A stretch of DNA of 64,000 nucleotides from Natronosalvus rutilus (GTDB lineage Archaea > Halobacteriota > Halobacteria > Halobacteriales > Natrialbaceae). A program made the position numbers and the translations under genes. Where the stretch lies: positions 1,531,451 to 1,595,450 of the forward strand of contig NZ_CP100355.1 of assembly GCF_024204665.1 (NCBI RefSeq), given 5' to 3'. Shown in pieces: positions 25,971 through 35,131 of the stretch (position 1 is its first letter; the number at the start of each line of letters is the position of its first letter). The notes under the pieces were generated by a model. The model was not told the DNA's origin. It was given only the letters and a program-made list of their open reading frames with translations, and ran no database searches.

Positions 25971-28070
25971 TCACGTTTTTGCCCCTTCGTTCGCTTTCGG
26001 GAGTTCGAGAACGAAGCAGGCGCCGCCGGAGTCGCTGTCCGTCACCCAGACCTCGCCGCCGTACTTCTCGACCATGACGTCGACGAAGAACAGCCCGAAG
26101 CCTGACCCGGTCTCTTTGACGTGGGAGGTCGCACCGCGACGAAACACGCCCTCTTTGCGCTCGTCGGCGATGCCAACCCCGTTGTCGGCGATTCGAATCG
26201 TGACGCCGTCGGCGTCGTCGGTTTCGACCGTCACTTCGACCCGGAGGCCGTCCGTGTCGTTGTGTTCGATGCTGTTCGACAGGAGGTTGGCGAGGACGTC
26301 GGACAACAACTCGTCGGCACGAACGGACACGCTCGAGTCGAAATCGCTGACGAAGGTGACCTTGGGGTGCGCATTTTGCAGTTCGTCTAGCTTCCGCCGG
26401 AGGATCGCGGCCGCATCGATCGGCACGACCCGGCTCTCCTCGTCCGGCGTCGTGAGCGCCTCGATGACGCGCTGAACGCGCTTCGTGACCGCCGTCGTGG
26501 CGTCACACCAGTCGACGATCGTCCGTGCATACCGCCCGTGCTCGCCCTCGAGTTGGTCGGCCAGGAGTTCGCCGCGCGTCTTGATGATGGTCATCCCGTT
26601 CAACACGTCGTGGCGGAGGATGGAGTTGAAGAACTCCATCTGCTCGCGCTGGCGTTCCAGTTCGGTGATGTCCATCGAGATGCCGATGAGCTCGATTACG
26701 TCACCGTCCTCGGCGATCGGTCTGAACTGGCTCTGGAAGTAGTGGTTTTCGACTTCGAACGTGAGAGACACCTCTTCGCCCTCGAGCGTCCGTTCGACCG
26801 CCTCGAGGATCTCCGGGTTGTCCGCGTACACGTCGAACACGGATTCGTCGACGACGGCACCGGGCTCGAGACCCAACATCGTCAGTCCTTTGCCGCGAGA
26901 TTCCTGGAAAACTCCCTCGCTGTCGATCCGGTAGAAAATGAGTGGCATGGAGTCCAGCACCATCCCAAACTTCTCCTTCTGGTCGGTGATGTCGGCCGAG
27001 ATGACCGCGACCCCGTCCTCGTAGGGATACGCTTGCGCCTCGATCCAGTACTCGTAATCTTCGACGTAGAATTCACAGGACGTTACCTCCTGGCGCTCCT
27101 TCGCTTCCTGGAAGGTCTCCTCCAGGATCGATCCTCGCGCGCCGGGAATCACCTCCCAGACCGACGTTCCGATCAGTTCGTCGACAGTCGTTTCGAGTCG
27201 GTCGGCCAGCACCTCGTTGCAGTACGTCAGCGTCCAGTCGCGATCGAACGTGTAGTAGGCCTCCGGAAGACGGTTGACGAGTTGCCTGTACTGCAGGTCC
27301 TGTCGGTGGAGTCGTCGCTCCTGTTCCTTGCGCTTCGTGATGTCGGTGACGATTCCCACCATTCGACCGTTGCTCTCCTCGAACCCGTACGTTTCAGCCC
27401 GTGCGTACCCCCAGCGCTGCTCGCCGTCGTCACGAAGAATTCGGTATTCGTGCTGGAACACGTCGTCCTGCTCGATGGCCGTCTCGATGGCCGACTTGAC
27501 GGCGGGGCGGTCGTCAGGATGGACGCGCTTGGCGAACGCCTCGAAGGTTCCCTCGAACGAGCCGGGTTCGAGTCCGAACAGTCGTTCCATCGATTCAGTC
27601 CAGGTCACCTCGTCGGTCTCCATATCCCACTCCCAGACGCCCGTGTTCGTTCCGGCCAGGGCGATGTTGAGCCGCTGAACCGTCGTATCGAGCGATCGAG
27701 ATCGCGTTTCCTCGGACCCGCGTTCGCGGATGGTTGACAGCCACCGACTGCCGTCGTCGACGTCGAGGAGCGTGAGCGTCAGTTCGACGCGGCGCTCGGT
27801 TCCTTCGGCGGTCTCGAGGACGTACTCGAACTGGTGAGATTCGTCCGTTCGGGGTGTCTCGAGGGTCATCGACAGGGTGTTCCCGTCCGAGGGGCCCCCG
27901 TCACTGATCACCTCGACGAATGACGCGCCCTCGAGTTCGGCCGGTTCGTACCCGATCACGTCGGCGTACGCCCGATTGACGTCCTCGAATCGTTCGGTCT
28001 CGGGATCCACGATCGCGACGCCCTCGGTGAGTTCCTCGAAAACTCGCGTATAGAGAGAGGATTTAGACAT
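25971..28070 (-). CDS. PAS-domain sensor histidine kinase
   Basis: The 699-residue cytosolic protein has about four PAS domains: residues 8-115, 125-250, 255-370 and 375-480. The third (YTFDRDWTLTYCNEVLADRL) is the clearest. The H-box FFNSILRHDVLNGMTIIKTRGELL (about 490) is of the haloarchaeal type, followed by HATPase motifs NLLSNSIEHND, IADNGVGIADERKEGVF and GSGFGLFFVDVMVEKYGG. It is the first gene of a kinase, HalX-regulator and RAD55-like unit. The sensed signal is not evident; no transmembrane or haem-ligand motif was recognised. Confidence 0.93.
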   Translation of the reverse strand: MSKSSLYTRVFEELTEGVAIVDPETERFEDVNRAYADVIGYEPAELEGASFVEVISDGGPSDGNTLSMTLETPRTDESHQFEYVLETAEGTERRVELTLTLLDVDDGSRWLSTIRERGSEETRSRSLDTTVQRLNIALAGTNTGVWEWDMETDEVTWTESMERLFGLEPGSFEGTFEAFAKRVHPDDRPAVKSAIETAIEQDDVFQHEYRILRDDGEQRWGYARAETYGFEESNGRMVGIVTDITKRKEQERRLHRQDLQYRQLVNRLPEAYYTFDRDWTLTYCNEVLADRLETTVDELIGTSVWEVIPGARGSILEETFQEAKERQEVTSCEFYVEDYEYWIEAQAYPYEDGVAVISADITDQKEKFGMVLDSMPLIFYRIDSEGVFQESRGKGLTMLGLEPGAVVDESVFDVYADNPEILEAVERTLEGEEVSLTFEVENHYFQSQFRPIAEDGDVIELIGISMDITELERQREQMEFFNSILRHDVLNGMTIIKTRGELLADQLEGEHGRYARTIVDWCDATTAVTKRVQRVIEALTTPDEESRVVPIDAAAILRRKLDELQNAHPKVTFVSDFDSSVSVRADELLSDVLANLLSNSIEHNDTDGLRVEVTVETDDADGVTIRIADNGVGIADERKEGVFRRGATSHVKETGSGFGLFFVDVMVEKYGGEVWVTDSDSGGACFVLELPKANEGAKT

Positions 28071-28219
28071 TGAAGTAGCGGCATTTCGTACCGTCTCACC
28101 ATATATCTGAATAAAACTATCTTGACATGCCTGGTGTGATGATGCTTCTCCGTTCGCTTCCGGATCGGTTCTTCCGCCACGAGATGAATGACGCCGACTG
28201 CCGTCGTCGAACCGTCGGC

Positions 28220-28474
28220 CTACGCCCCGGCGCCGTAGGTCTCTTCGAGATACGCGACGATGTCGCTACTTTCGGCCATTCCCTCGACGCCGTGGGCCTC
28301 GTCGACGATGACCGGAACGCCGGTCTGGCCGCTGACGGCCTCGACCTCGGTGCGCTCGTTGCGAGCCGCCGGGACCTGGACGGTGTCGTACTCGAGGTCG
28401 AGGTCCTCGAGTTTGGTTCGGACTTTCGCACAGAACGGACAGCCGGGTAGTTCGTAGAAGGTGATGTCTGCCAT
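28220..28474 (-). CDS. Glutaredoxin/GST N-terminal domain protein
   Basis: The 84-residue thioredoxin-fold protein starts at ATG 28474 (MADITFYELPGCPFCAKV). The active-site motif is CPFC at residues 12-15, followed by GQTGVPVIVDEA with the cis-Pro, and SSDIVAYLEETY, a GST-like end. It probably reduces disulfides or mixed thiols; haloarchaea use gamma-glutamylcysteine in place of glutathione. It is downstream of the NCS2 permease (64 nt) on the same strand and may be cotranscribed. Confidence 0.9.
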   Translation of the reverse strand: MADITFYELPGCPFCAKVRTKLEDLDLEYDTVQVPAARNERTEVEAVSGQTGVPVIVDEAHGVEGMAESSDIVAYLEETYGAGA

Positions 28475-28537
28475 GAACTTGATTCGGGGTTCGAGCGGCA
28501 AGAATGGAGTGGTTACGCGAGGGTAACGGGGCGCTCG

Positions 28538-29950
28538 TCAGCCCAGCATCCCGCTCGTGTAGACGTAGAAGTAGCCCACGAGCGCCAGCGCCATCAGCCA
28601 CTGGCCGAGACGCACGTCCTCGAATTCGCCGGTGGCGGCCTTGATGATCGGATACACGATGATCCCGGCAGCGAGGCCGTTCGCGATGGAGTACGTGAGC
28701 GGCATGATCGTGATCGTCAGCCCGGCCGAAACCGCCCAGGCCGGGTCCTGCCACTCGACGTCGAGGACTCCCTCGAGCATGATGATGCCGACGACCACCA
28801 GGGCGATGAACGACGCGTAGGCTGGAATCAGCGCGATGAGCGGGATCAACACCAGCGTGGCGAGAAAGAGGAGGCCGACGACGAACGCGGTCATGCCGGT
28901 GCGGCCGCCCTCCTCGACACCCGTCGAGGACTCGATGAACGTCGTCACGGTCGAGGTGCCGACCATCGCCCCGACGGTGGTGCCGATCGCGTCGGCCATC
29001 AGCGGCTGGTCCATGTCCGGGAGGTCCCCGTCCTCGTCGAGGAAGCCGCCGAACTGCGAGACCCCGATGAGCGTCCCGGCGGTGTCGAAGAAGTCGACGA
29101 AGAAGAACGTGAAGACGACCAGCGTGAACGTCAGCGGGTCGACGTCCTGCAGGCCGTCGACGAACGCGAAGAGCAGGGGCGAGATGTCGTACTGCGGGGA
29201 GGTGACGACGGCGAACGTGAGGCCGCCATCTTCACCGACGAGCGCCTCTGGCAGGACTGTCGTGCCGGCGAGTCCGGTCAGGTAGACGACCCAGCCGAGC
29301 CCAGTCGTGGCGACGATACCGACGATGATCGACCCCTTGGTACCGCGCGCCCAGAGCACGAACGTGAGCAACAGACCGAACAGCCCGAGTAGTGCCGCAG
29401 GATTCGTCGCGAGGCCGCCGAGGGCCACCGCCGTCTCGGGGTCGGCGACGACGATCGACATCTCCTGCAGGCCGATGAACAACAGAAAGATACCGATACC
29501 GGCCCCGACCGCGAATTTCACGGGTTCCGGAAACAGTCGGATAACGTACTCTCGAGCGCCGATCGCTGTGATCACAATAAAGATGATCCCCTCAACGAAC
29601 ACCGCCGCGAGCGCCGTCTCCCAGGGAATTCCCATGCCGAGGACGACGGTGTACGCGAAGAAGGCGTTCAGTCCCATCCCGGGCGCGAGGCCGAACGGCC
29701 GGTTCGCGTAGAACGCCATCACGAAGATGGCGACCGCCGAGGCGACGATCGTCCCGATGGCGATCATCTGGACGGTTGCGATGTCTCCGTACCCTGGAAT
29801 GTCGATCGCGTCGGCCAGAATGAACGGGTTGACGAGGATGATGTACGACATCGCGAGGAACGTCGTGATCCCCGCGACCGATTCGGTTCGCAGGTCCGTG
29901 TCGTGAGCCCGGAAGTCGAAGTACTCCGCGAGCGTGTCGGTTGCCCCCAT
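28538..29950 (-). CDS. NCS2-family purine permease (AzgA-like)
   Basis: The 470-residue membrane protein has about 13 to 14 helices. The N-terminus DLRTESVAGITTFLAMSYIILVNPFIL, the GMGLNAFFAYTVVLGMG motif and the later FFFVDFFDTAGTLIGV with ESSTGVEEGGRTG match the AzgA/GhxP branch of NCS2 transporters. That branch imports adenine, guanine and hypoxanthine by proton symport. The exact substrate is inferred. The start MGATDTLAEYF lies in a 234-nt divergent region shared with the TrkA-type gene. Confidence 0.93.
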   Translation of the reverse strand: MGATDTLAEYFDFRAHDTDLRTESVAGITTFLAMSYIILVNPFILADAIDIPGYGDIATVQMIAIGTIVASAVAIFVMAFYANRPFGLAPGMGLNAFFAYTVVLGMGIPWETALAAVFVEGIIFIVITAIGAREYVIRLFPEPVKFAVGAGIGIFLLFIGLQEMSIVVADPETAVALGGLATNPAALLGLFGLLLTFVLWARGTKGSIIVGIVATTGLGWVVYLTGLAGTTVLPEALVGEDGGLTFAVVTSPQYDISPLLFAFVDGLQDVDPLTFTLVVFTFFFVDFFDTAGTLIGVSQFGGFLDEDGDLPDMDQPLMADAIGTTVGAMVGTSTVTTFIESSTGVEEGGRTGMTAFVVGLLFLATLVLIPLIALIPAYASFIALVVVGIIMLEGVLDVEWQDPAWAVSAGLTITIMPLTYSIANGLAAGIIVYPIIKAATGEFEDVRLGQWLMALALVGYFYVYTSGMLG

Positions 29951-30184
29951 GTTGGACGTTCGAGCATAGGTGAGGGGGATCGCTTAAACCTTCCCGTCTC
30001 GACGTGACCACCTATACGCATACTTGCATACTCGAGGCGGCTCACGGTCCATCTTTTCCGTCACCTGTCACTGGACTTCGAACTCGAGGGCACGTTCTAT
30101 CTCTGTCCCGACACGTTCGCCCGACCGGACGCGGGCCGTGTCACGGACCAACATATTTCACCCCTGCCCGCGTACCGCTATCGC

Positions 30185-30844
30185 ATGAAGTTCATCATCG
30201 TCGGGTACGGTCGCGTGGGCGCGCGAACGGCCCGTATTCTCGCTGAAGAGGGCCACGACGTCGTCATTCTGGACAACGACCAGAAACGCCTCGAGCGCGC
30301 CGACGGCGAGGGGTTCGACGGCGTGCAGGGGGACGGCGCCGACGAGGACGCGCTGCTCGAGGCAGGCATCGAGACGGCCGATGCCATCGGTGCGATGACG
30401 CCCGACCTGAACGTCAACTTCGCGGCGTGTATGGTCGGCAAACACTACGGCTGCCGGACCGTCTTGCGGATCGACGAGGACTACCGGGAGGACATCTACG
30501 AGAAGTACGCCGCGGACGTCGACGAGATCATCTACCCCGAGCGACTCGGTGCCGCGGGCGCGAAGACCGCGCTCCTCGGTGGGGACTTCAACGTCGTCGC
30601 CGATCTGGCCCAGAACCTGCAACTGACCGTTCTCGAGATCCGCGACGGGTCGCCGGCGGTCGGCAAGCGACTTAGCGAACTCGAGTTACCCGAGGGCTCT
30701 CGCATCTACGCCCACGGGCGGAAGACCGAGTCGCTGACGATTCCGCTCCCGGGGACGGCGCTGGCCGCCGGTGACGAGGTGGCGGTGATCACCGAGTCGG
30801 ACGCCACCGAGCAGGTTCGGGCGACGTTGCTAGCTGAGACCTGA
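30185..30844 (+). CDS. TrkA-type potassium channel/transporter regulatory subunit
   Basis: This 219-residue protein has an RCK-N/KTN Rossmann domain from residue 1 (MKFIIVGYGRVGARTARIL, with DNDQKRL for NAD/NADH binding; 1-125) and an RCK-C domain (about 140-219). The latter includes VLEIRDGSPAVGKRLSELELPEG and GTALAAGDEVAVIT. Such proteins gate Trk/Ktr K+ uptake or channels in response to nucleotides. No transmembrane partner gene is adjacent. Potassium uptake is central in salt-in halophiles. The start is the first ATG after the divergent region. Confidence 0.92.
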   Translation: MKFIIVGYGRVGARTARILAEEGHDVVILDNDQKRLERADGEGFDGVQGDGADEDALLEAGIETADAIGAMTPDLNVNFAACMVGKHYGCRTVLRIDEDYREDIYEKYAADVDEIIYPERLGAAGAKTALLGGDFNVVADLAQNLQLTVLEIRDGSPAVGKRLSELELPEGSRIYAHGRKTESLTIPLPGTALAAGDEVAVITESDATEQVRATLLAET

Positions 30845-31001
30845 ATCGACGTCGAAAGAGGGGGGTACGTGCAGGCACACACCGGGGAAGGATGGGAACT
30901 GATACCGTCAGGGTGGTGCGTGCCTCGAATATCGTTATTCACCGAACGGGCATAAAGCTGAGTCAGACGGCCGTGTGACGGCGGTCAGACGCGTTCGCTA
31001 C

Positions 31002-32129
31002 TCACCCATCGACCCGAAACACGAGCACGTTCTGGTGGACCATCGACGGCACGAACGAGAACGGGTAGCCGTAGACGTGGAGGTCCTTCGACGGGTCGTA
31101 CCAGATCAGGTTCGCCGCGAGCGTCATCGGCGCCGCGTCCTGGATCGCTCGAGCGAGGTCGGCCGCCAGGAACGCGTAGGACTGCTCGCGGTACATGTCG
31201 CCGATGAAGACGACGGCGTACCGGCCGGGTCTGACGACCCTCGCGAATCGAGCGAATCGGTCGCCCATCTCGGCGAGCCAGTCGGCTTTCGACTGGCCGC
31301 TCGAGTCGGCGTGCTGTGCGTCGTTCTCACCCTCTTCGTTGCTCCCACTCTCACGGCCACCGACATCGTCGTCGTCACCGTCGTCAGCATCGGCGTCGAC
31401 GGCATCGCCGTCGTTGGTATCGAACGCCCCCAACTTACTCTCGCGAGTCGCCCGCCGATTTCGCGTCTGTTCGCGCTCGTCCATGTCCCAGTAGGGGACG
31501 TCGGTCAGGAGCAGGTCGACCGAGTTTTCGGGGAGGTTCTCGATCAGGTCCGCGCAGTCGCCCTCGCGGACGTCCTGGGCAGCCAGCGGCGACTCCCCGC
31601 GTTCCCGGCGTTCCTCGTTTTCCCGCTCGAGCGCCGTCTCGTAGACCTCGATCCAACGAGGGTTGCGCTCGAAGCCGATGGCTTCCCGCAGGCCGGTTCC
31701 CTCGTGTTCACAGAGGCTCGCTCCCAGCAGGGTGCCGCCGACGCCCGCGAACGGGTCGAGGACGGTCTCGCCGGCCTTGCTGAACCGACCGACGAGGTCC
31801 GCACAGAGTTGCGGGGGTTTCTGCCCCCCGTGTTCGCTCCGCAGGTCGTGCTGGAGGTCCGGCGGGTACGCCTCGGGAATCACCGACTTCGTGGCGAACT
31901 TCCACTCCCGACCGGTGAGGTCGTTGAGCCGGTTTCGCTCGTCGTAGATTCCCCGCCCTTCGAGGTAGGTCTGGTGATCGGCCAGCTCGTCGGTGTTGAC
32001 CACGTCGCCGTTCTCGACGGGGAGGGACTCCTCGCGCGCCCGCTCGGCATCGAAGTCGCCGTCGTCGTCGGTGAACAGGCGGCTCTGGCGGTGTCCGTTC
32101 TCGCCGCCTGCGTCGCCGTCGTCGGCCAT
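31002..32129 (-). CDS. Orphan DNA methylase (N4-cytosine/N6-adenine type)
   Basis: The 375-residue protein starts at ATG 32129 (MADDGDAGGENG). Motif X (HGGQKPPQL, 100-108) and motif I (DPFAGVGGT, 125-133) are strong. Motif IV reads DVPYW (210-214) where DPPY/W is expected, which may alter activity. A very acidic low-complexity insertion follows (about 236-281). No endonuclease or specificity subunit is next to it, so this is an orphan methylase. The divergent Na/Ca exchanger starts 104 nt away. It could also act on RNA, as some of these fold members do. Confidence 0.85.
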   Translation of the reverse strand: MADDGDAGGENGHRQSRLFTDDDGDFDAERAREESLPVENGDVVNTDELADHQTYLEGRGIYDERNRLNDLTGREWKFATKSVIPEAYPPDLQHDLRSEHGGQKPPQLCADLVGRFSKAGETVLDPFAGVGGTLLGASLCEHEGTGLREAIGFERNPRWIEVYETALERENEERRERGESPLAAQDVREGDCADLIENLPENSVDLLLTDVPYWDMDEREQTRNRRATRESKLGAFDTNDGDAVDADADDGDDDDVGGRESGSNEEGENDAQHADSSGQSKADWLAEMGDRFARFARVVRPGRYAVVFIGDMYREQSYAFLAADLARAIQDAAPMTLAANLIWYDPSKDLHVYGYPFSFVPSMVHQNVLVFRVDG

Positions 32130-32232
32130 ACCTCGAGTCCTCACCGGTCGGGCATAAGCGCTTTCGCTCGCGGATCGGTGTCGGACCAGTGCCGACGCCG
32201 ACGCTTTTCCGATCGGCGGTGGAAGGTCACCC

Positions 32233-33171
32233 GTGTCCTTGCTCGGACCTGTGGCGTCAACCCTCGTCGGTCTGATCGCGCTCTGGCTGGGAGCGCGGTG
32301 GCTCGTCACCGCGGCTTCCCGACTCGCTCGAGCCGCGGGCATTCCGCCGCTGATCGTCGGTCTCACCGTCGTCGCCTTCGGGACGTCGGCACCCGAGATC
32401 GTGGTGGGCGTCGAGGCGGCCCTCGAGGGCCGCGGCGCCATCGCCGTCGGCAACGTGGTCGGATCGAACGCGTTCAACCTGGGCGCGATTCTGGGCGTAC
32501 TGGCGATCATCAGTCCGTTTCGCGTCGCCGACACCCTCGTCCGGCGGGACGCCGTCGCGATGGCGGCGGCGACCGGGGTCGGGATCGCGGTTCTGGTCAA
32601 TCTGCACGTCTCGCGCACGGAGGGCCTCTTTCTCCTCGCGTGTCTGGTCGCCTACCTGGCCTGGCTCGCCCGCTCGGCACGCGATTCCGACATCGACGGC
32701 GTCGAACCTGAACGCTCGGGAACGAACCGCCACCCTGGGGTCGACGCGCTCGTCCTCGTCGTCGGCTTGGTCCTGGTCGGTCTAGGCGGCCGGTTGCTCG
32801 TCCAGGGCGCGGTCGAACTCGCTCGCGCCGGAGGCGTCTCGGAGTGGCTCATCGGCGTGACGGTGGTCGCCGGGGGAACCTCCCTCCCTGAAGCGGCAGC
32901 GTCCGTCGTCGCAGCGCGGCGCGCCGAAGTCGGCATCGCGGCTGGGAACGTCGTCGGCTCGAACGTGTTCAACCTGCTGGGCGTGCTCGGCATCTCCGCG
33001 GTGGCCGCGCCGCTGGCCATCGACGCGAGCGTTCGTTCGGGGTTGTGGTGGCTCGCCGGGTTGACCGCTGTCTCGGCCGTCCTCCTGGCGACCGGCCGTC
33101 GGCTAACCCGTCTCGAGGGCGTCGCGCTTGCACTCTCGGTGGCGGGCTACTGGGTGCTGGCGGCGGGTTGA
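32233..33171 (+). CDS. Sodium/calcium antiporter (CaCA family)
   Basis: The 312-residue membrane protein starts at GTG 32233. It has the two inverted repeats of the family: GLTVVAFGTSAPEIVVGVEAAL with GNVVGSNAFNLGAILG (about 40-85), and GVTVVAGGTSLPEAAASVVAARR with GNVVGSNVFNLLGVLG (about 215-260). These alpha repeats hold the ion-binding Glu residues. About ten helices are predicted. It exports Ca2+ (or exchanges K+-dependently) using the Na+ gradient, which is large in halophiles. Confidence 0.93.
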   Translation: MSLLGPVASTLVGLIALWLGARWLVTAASRLARAAGIPPLIVGLTVVAFGTSAPEIVVGVEAALEGRGAIAVGNVVGSNAFNLGAILGVLAIISPFRVADTLVRRDAVAMAAATGVGIAVLVNLHVSRTEGLFLLACLVAYLAWLARSARDSDIDGVEPERSGTNRHPGVDALVLVVGLVLVGLGGRLLVQGAVELARAGGVSEWLIGVTVVAGGTSLPEAAASVVAARRAEVGIAAGNVVGSNVFNLLGVLGISAVAAPLAIDASVRSGLWWLAGLTAVSAVLLATGRRLTRLEGVALALSVAGYWVLAAG

Positions 33172-33284
33172 GAGGTCCCCGACTCGAGGCTCGGTGGCTC
33201 CTCGAGCCACTCGGCCGTCGTCGTCGCTCGAGGTGACATCGGTGTTAGCGAGGGCCTTTGTGCGGGCGGGCCCTCTATTCGACT

Positions 33285-34286
33285 ATGAATATGCTCGTCG
33301 ACGGCGAGTGGCGAACCGACGCGTCCGAGACCACCAACGAGGAGGGAGCCTTCGAGCGCCAGACGACGACCTTCCGCGACGAGGTCCGGGACGACCCGGA
33401 CGCCCGCTTCCAGCCCGAATCCGGGCGCTATCACCTATACGTCTCCTACGCGTGCCCGTGGGCCCATCGAACGCTCCTGATGCGGTCGCTGAAGGGTCTC
33501 GAGGACGCCATCTCCGTCTCGGTCGTCGACCCCTATCGCGCCGAGGACGGCTGGCAGTTCACGCCCGAGAAGGACGGGTGCACCGTCGATCACGTCCACG
33601 GGGCGGACCACCTCCGGGAACTCTACGTGCGCGCCGACCCGGACGCGACCTGCCGCGTCACGGTGCCGGTGCTCTGGGACACGAAGGAAGACACCATCGT
33701 CAACAACGAGTCCGAAGAGATCATCCGCATGCTCGACACCGAGTTCGACGACATGGCGACCAGGGACGTCGACCTCTATCCCGAAGGCTACCGCGAGGAC
33801 GTCGACGAAATCATCGAGGCGATCTACGAACCGATCAACAACGGCGTCTACCGGGCCGGATTCGCGACGAAGCAGGAGCCGTACGAGGCGGCCGTCGACG
33901 ACCTCTTCGAGGTGCTCGCACACTGGGACGACGTGCTCGCCGAGCAGCGCTACCTCGCCGGTGACCGCCTGACCGAGGCCGACGTCTGCCTGTTCACGAC
34001 GCTCGTGCGATTCGACCAGGTCTATCACACGCACTTCATGTGCAACGTCAAATTCATCCGCGAGTTCGACAACCTCTGGCCGTACCTGCGCGACCTCTAC
34101 CAGACGCCAGGAGTCGCAGAGACGGTCGTCATGGACCACATCAAAGAACACTACTACACGACCCACCCGGACGTGAACCCGCACGGCATCGTCGCCCGCG
34201 GCCCCGACCTCGAGTTCGAGGCGCCACACGACCGGGATGCGCTCTCTGGAGAGCCACCCGCGGCGCTGGCGTCGTCGCTCGATTAA
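33285..34286 (+). CDS. Glutathionyl-hydroquinone reductase-like GST
   Basis: The 333-residue protein starts at ATG 33285 (MNMLVDGEWRTDA). The Xi-class motif YACPWAHRTLL carries the nucleophilic Cys (about 62), and later YLAGDRLTEADVCLFTTLVRFDQVYHTHFMCN is the C-terminal helical domain signature. Enzymes of this class reduce glutathionyl-hydroquinones. Haloarchaea use gamma-Glu-Cys and lack glutathione, so the natural thiol partner may differ. The gene is separated from the exchanger by 113 nt and is probably transcribed alone. Confidence 0.92.
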   Translation: MNMLVDGEWRTDASETTNEEGAFERQTTTFRDEVRDDPDARFQPESGRYHLYVSYACPWAHRTLLMRSLKGLEDAISVSVVDPYRAEDGWQFTPEKDGCTVDHVHGADHLRELYVRADPDATCRVTVPVLWDTKEDTIVNNESEEIIRMLDTEFDDMATRDVDLYPEGYREDVDEIIEAIYEPINNGVYRAGFATKQEPYEAAVDDLFEVLAHWDDVLAEQRYLAGDRLTEADVCLFTTLVRFDQVYHTHFMCNVKFIREFDNLWPYLRDLYQTPGVAETVVMDHIKEHYYTTHPDVNPHGIVARGPDLEFEAPHDRDALSGEPPAALASSLD

Positions 34287-34366
34287 CCTGATCGATTCGC
34301 ATCGGTTCTCCCTCCTTTCGAGGCGATCCTCGGCGATTCACGCTCCGACTTCGAAACGTTCTGCGA

Positions 34367-34768
34367 CTACTTGTCTTCGAACTCGAGAGCCGCCGAGTTG
34401 ATGCAGTAGCGCTGGCCGGTAGGCTCGGGGCCGTCATCGAAGATGTGCCCGAGGTGGCCGCCGCAGTTGGCACACATGACTTCGGTGCGGTGCATGCCGT
34501 GGCTGGTGTCGACGCGCGTCTCGACTACGTCGTCGTCGGCGTCGTAGAAACTCGGCCAGCCACACCCCGAGTGGTACTTCGTGTCGGACTCGAAGAGCGT
34601 GACTCCACAGCCCGCACACGAGTAGGAGCCGTCCTCCTCGTGATCGACGTACTCGCCGGAGAACGGGCGCTCGGTCCCGGCCTCCCGGAGAACGCGGTAC
34701 TGCTCGTCGGTCAGGCGCTCACGCCACTCCTCGTCGGTCAGCGCTCGCTCGTCGGATTCCTGGCTCAT
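34367..34768 (-). CDS. msrB: Peptide-methionine (R)-S-oxide reductase
   Basis: The 133-residue MsrB has the structural zinc CxxC pairs (CAGC and CANC), the conserved GWPSFYD and the catalytic RYCINSAAL motif with Cys near residue 124. It reduces methionine-R-sulfoxide in proteins. It is convergent with the GST gene (80 nt) and probably shares its promoter zone with the small zinc protein upstream on the same strand. Confidence 0.97.
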   Translation of the reverse strand: MSQESDERALTDEEWRERLTDEQYRVLREAGTERPFSGEYVDHEEDGSYSCAGCGVTLFESDTKYHSGCGWPSFYDADDDVVETRVDTSHGMHRTEVMCANCGGHLGHIFDDGPEPTGQRYCINSAALEFEDK

Positions 34769-34829
34769 AGGTCCAGTAGGGGCGTCGGACTCAAGAGTCT
34801 GTCTGCGACGGTGCGACAGGTGACGCGCA

Positions 34830-34991
34830 CTAGCGCCCCGTCATCACGTTCGTGCTCTCGCACTCCGGACACTGGGTCATCCGCCCGAGGCCGGGCACCT
34901 CGAGGCGAACCCACGCGTCGTCGCCGCCGGGCGCTTCGAAGCCGCAGTTCAGGCAGCGCGAGTGTTGACCGGAGGGGGAGTGCATCGCCAT
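34830..34991 (-). CDS. Small CPxCG-type zinc finger protein (53 residues)
   Basis: Read from the complement, ATG 34991 to TAG 34830-34832. The sequence begins [19 protein letters not shown] and contains two CxxC pairs (CLNC at 13-16 and CPEC at 41-44), enough for one four-cysteine zinc ribbon. The middle is [11 protein letters not shown]. Such one-finger proteins are common in haloarchaea and few have known roles. ATG at 34985 (third residue) is an alternative start. It lies 61 nt upstream of msrB on the same strand. Confidence 0.72.
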   Translation of the reverse strand: MAMHSPSGQHSRCLNCGFEAPGGDDAWVRLEVPGLGRMTQCPECESTNVMTGR

Positions 34992-35060
34992 ACTCGAGCT
35001 ATGATAGATAATGGCATAGTCGTTTTCATGACCTCGAGTGACTCTCTTCGCTCGTGATTG

Positions 35061-35081
35061 GTCCGCCGGCTATCGGCGGAC
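35061..35081. terminator. Perfect hairpin downstream of mutL
   Basis: GTCCGCCG and CGGCGGAC form a perfect 8-bp stem with a 5-nt loop. It lies 51 nt beyond the end of mutL, close to an AT palindrome, and could terminate or stabilise the mutL transcript. Classical hairpin terminators are not the norm in archaea. Confidence 0.35.
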
Positions 35082-35083
35082 AA

Positions 35084-35100
35084 ACTATATAATATATAGT
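35084..35100. repeat. 17-bp AT-rich palindrome
   Basis: The sequence at 35084-35100 (ACTATAT, A, A, TATATAGT) is a perfect palindrome around one central base. In this GC-rich genome such a stretch is rare. It may be part of a promoter, a DNA-unwinding site or a protein-binding site. Confidence 0.5.
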
Positions 35101-35131
35101 GATTCAGGAGCCGCTCTCCGTCGCGACCGAA

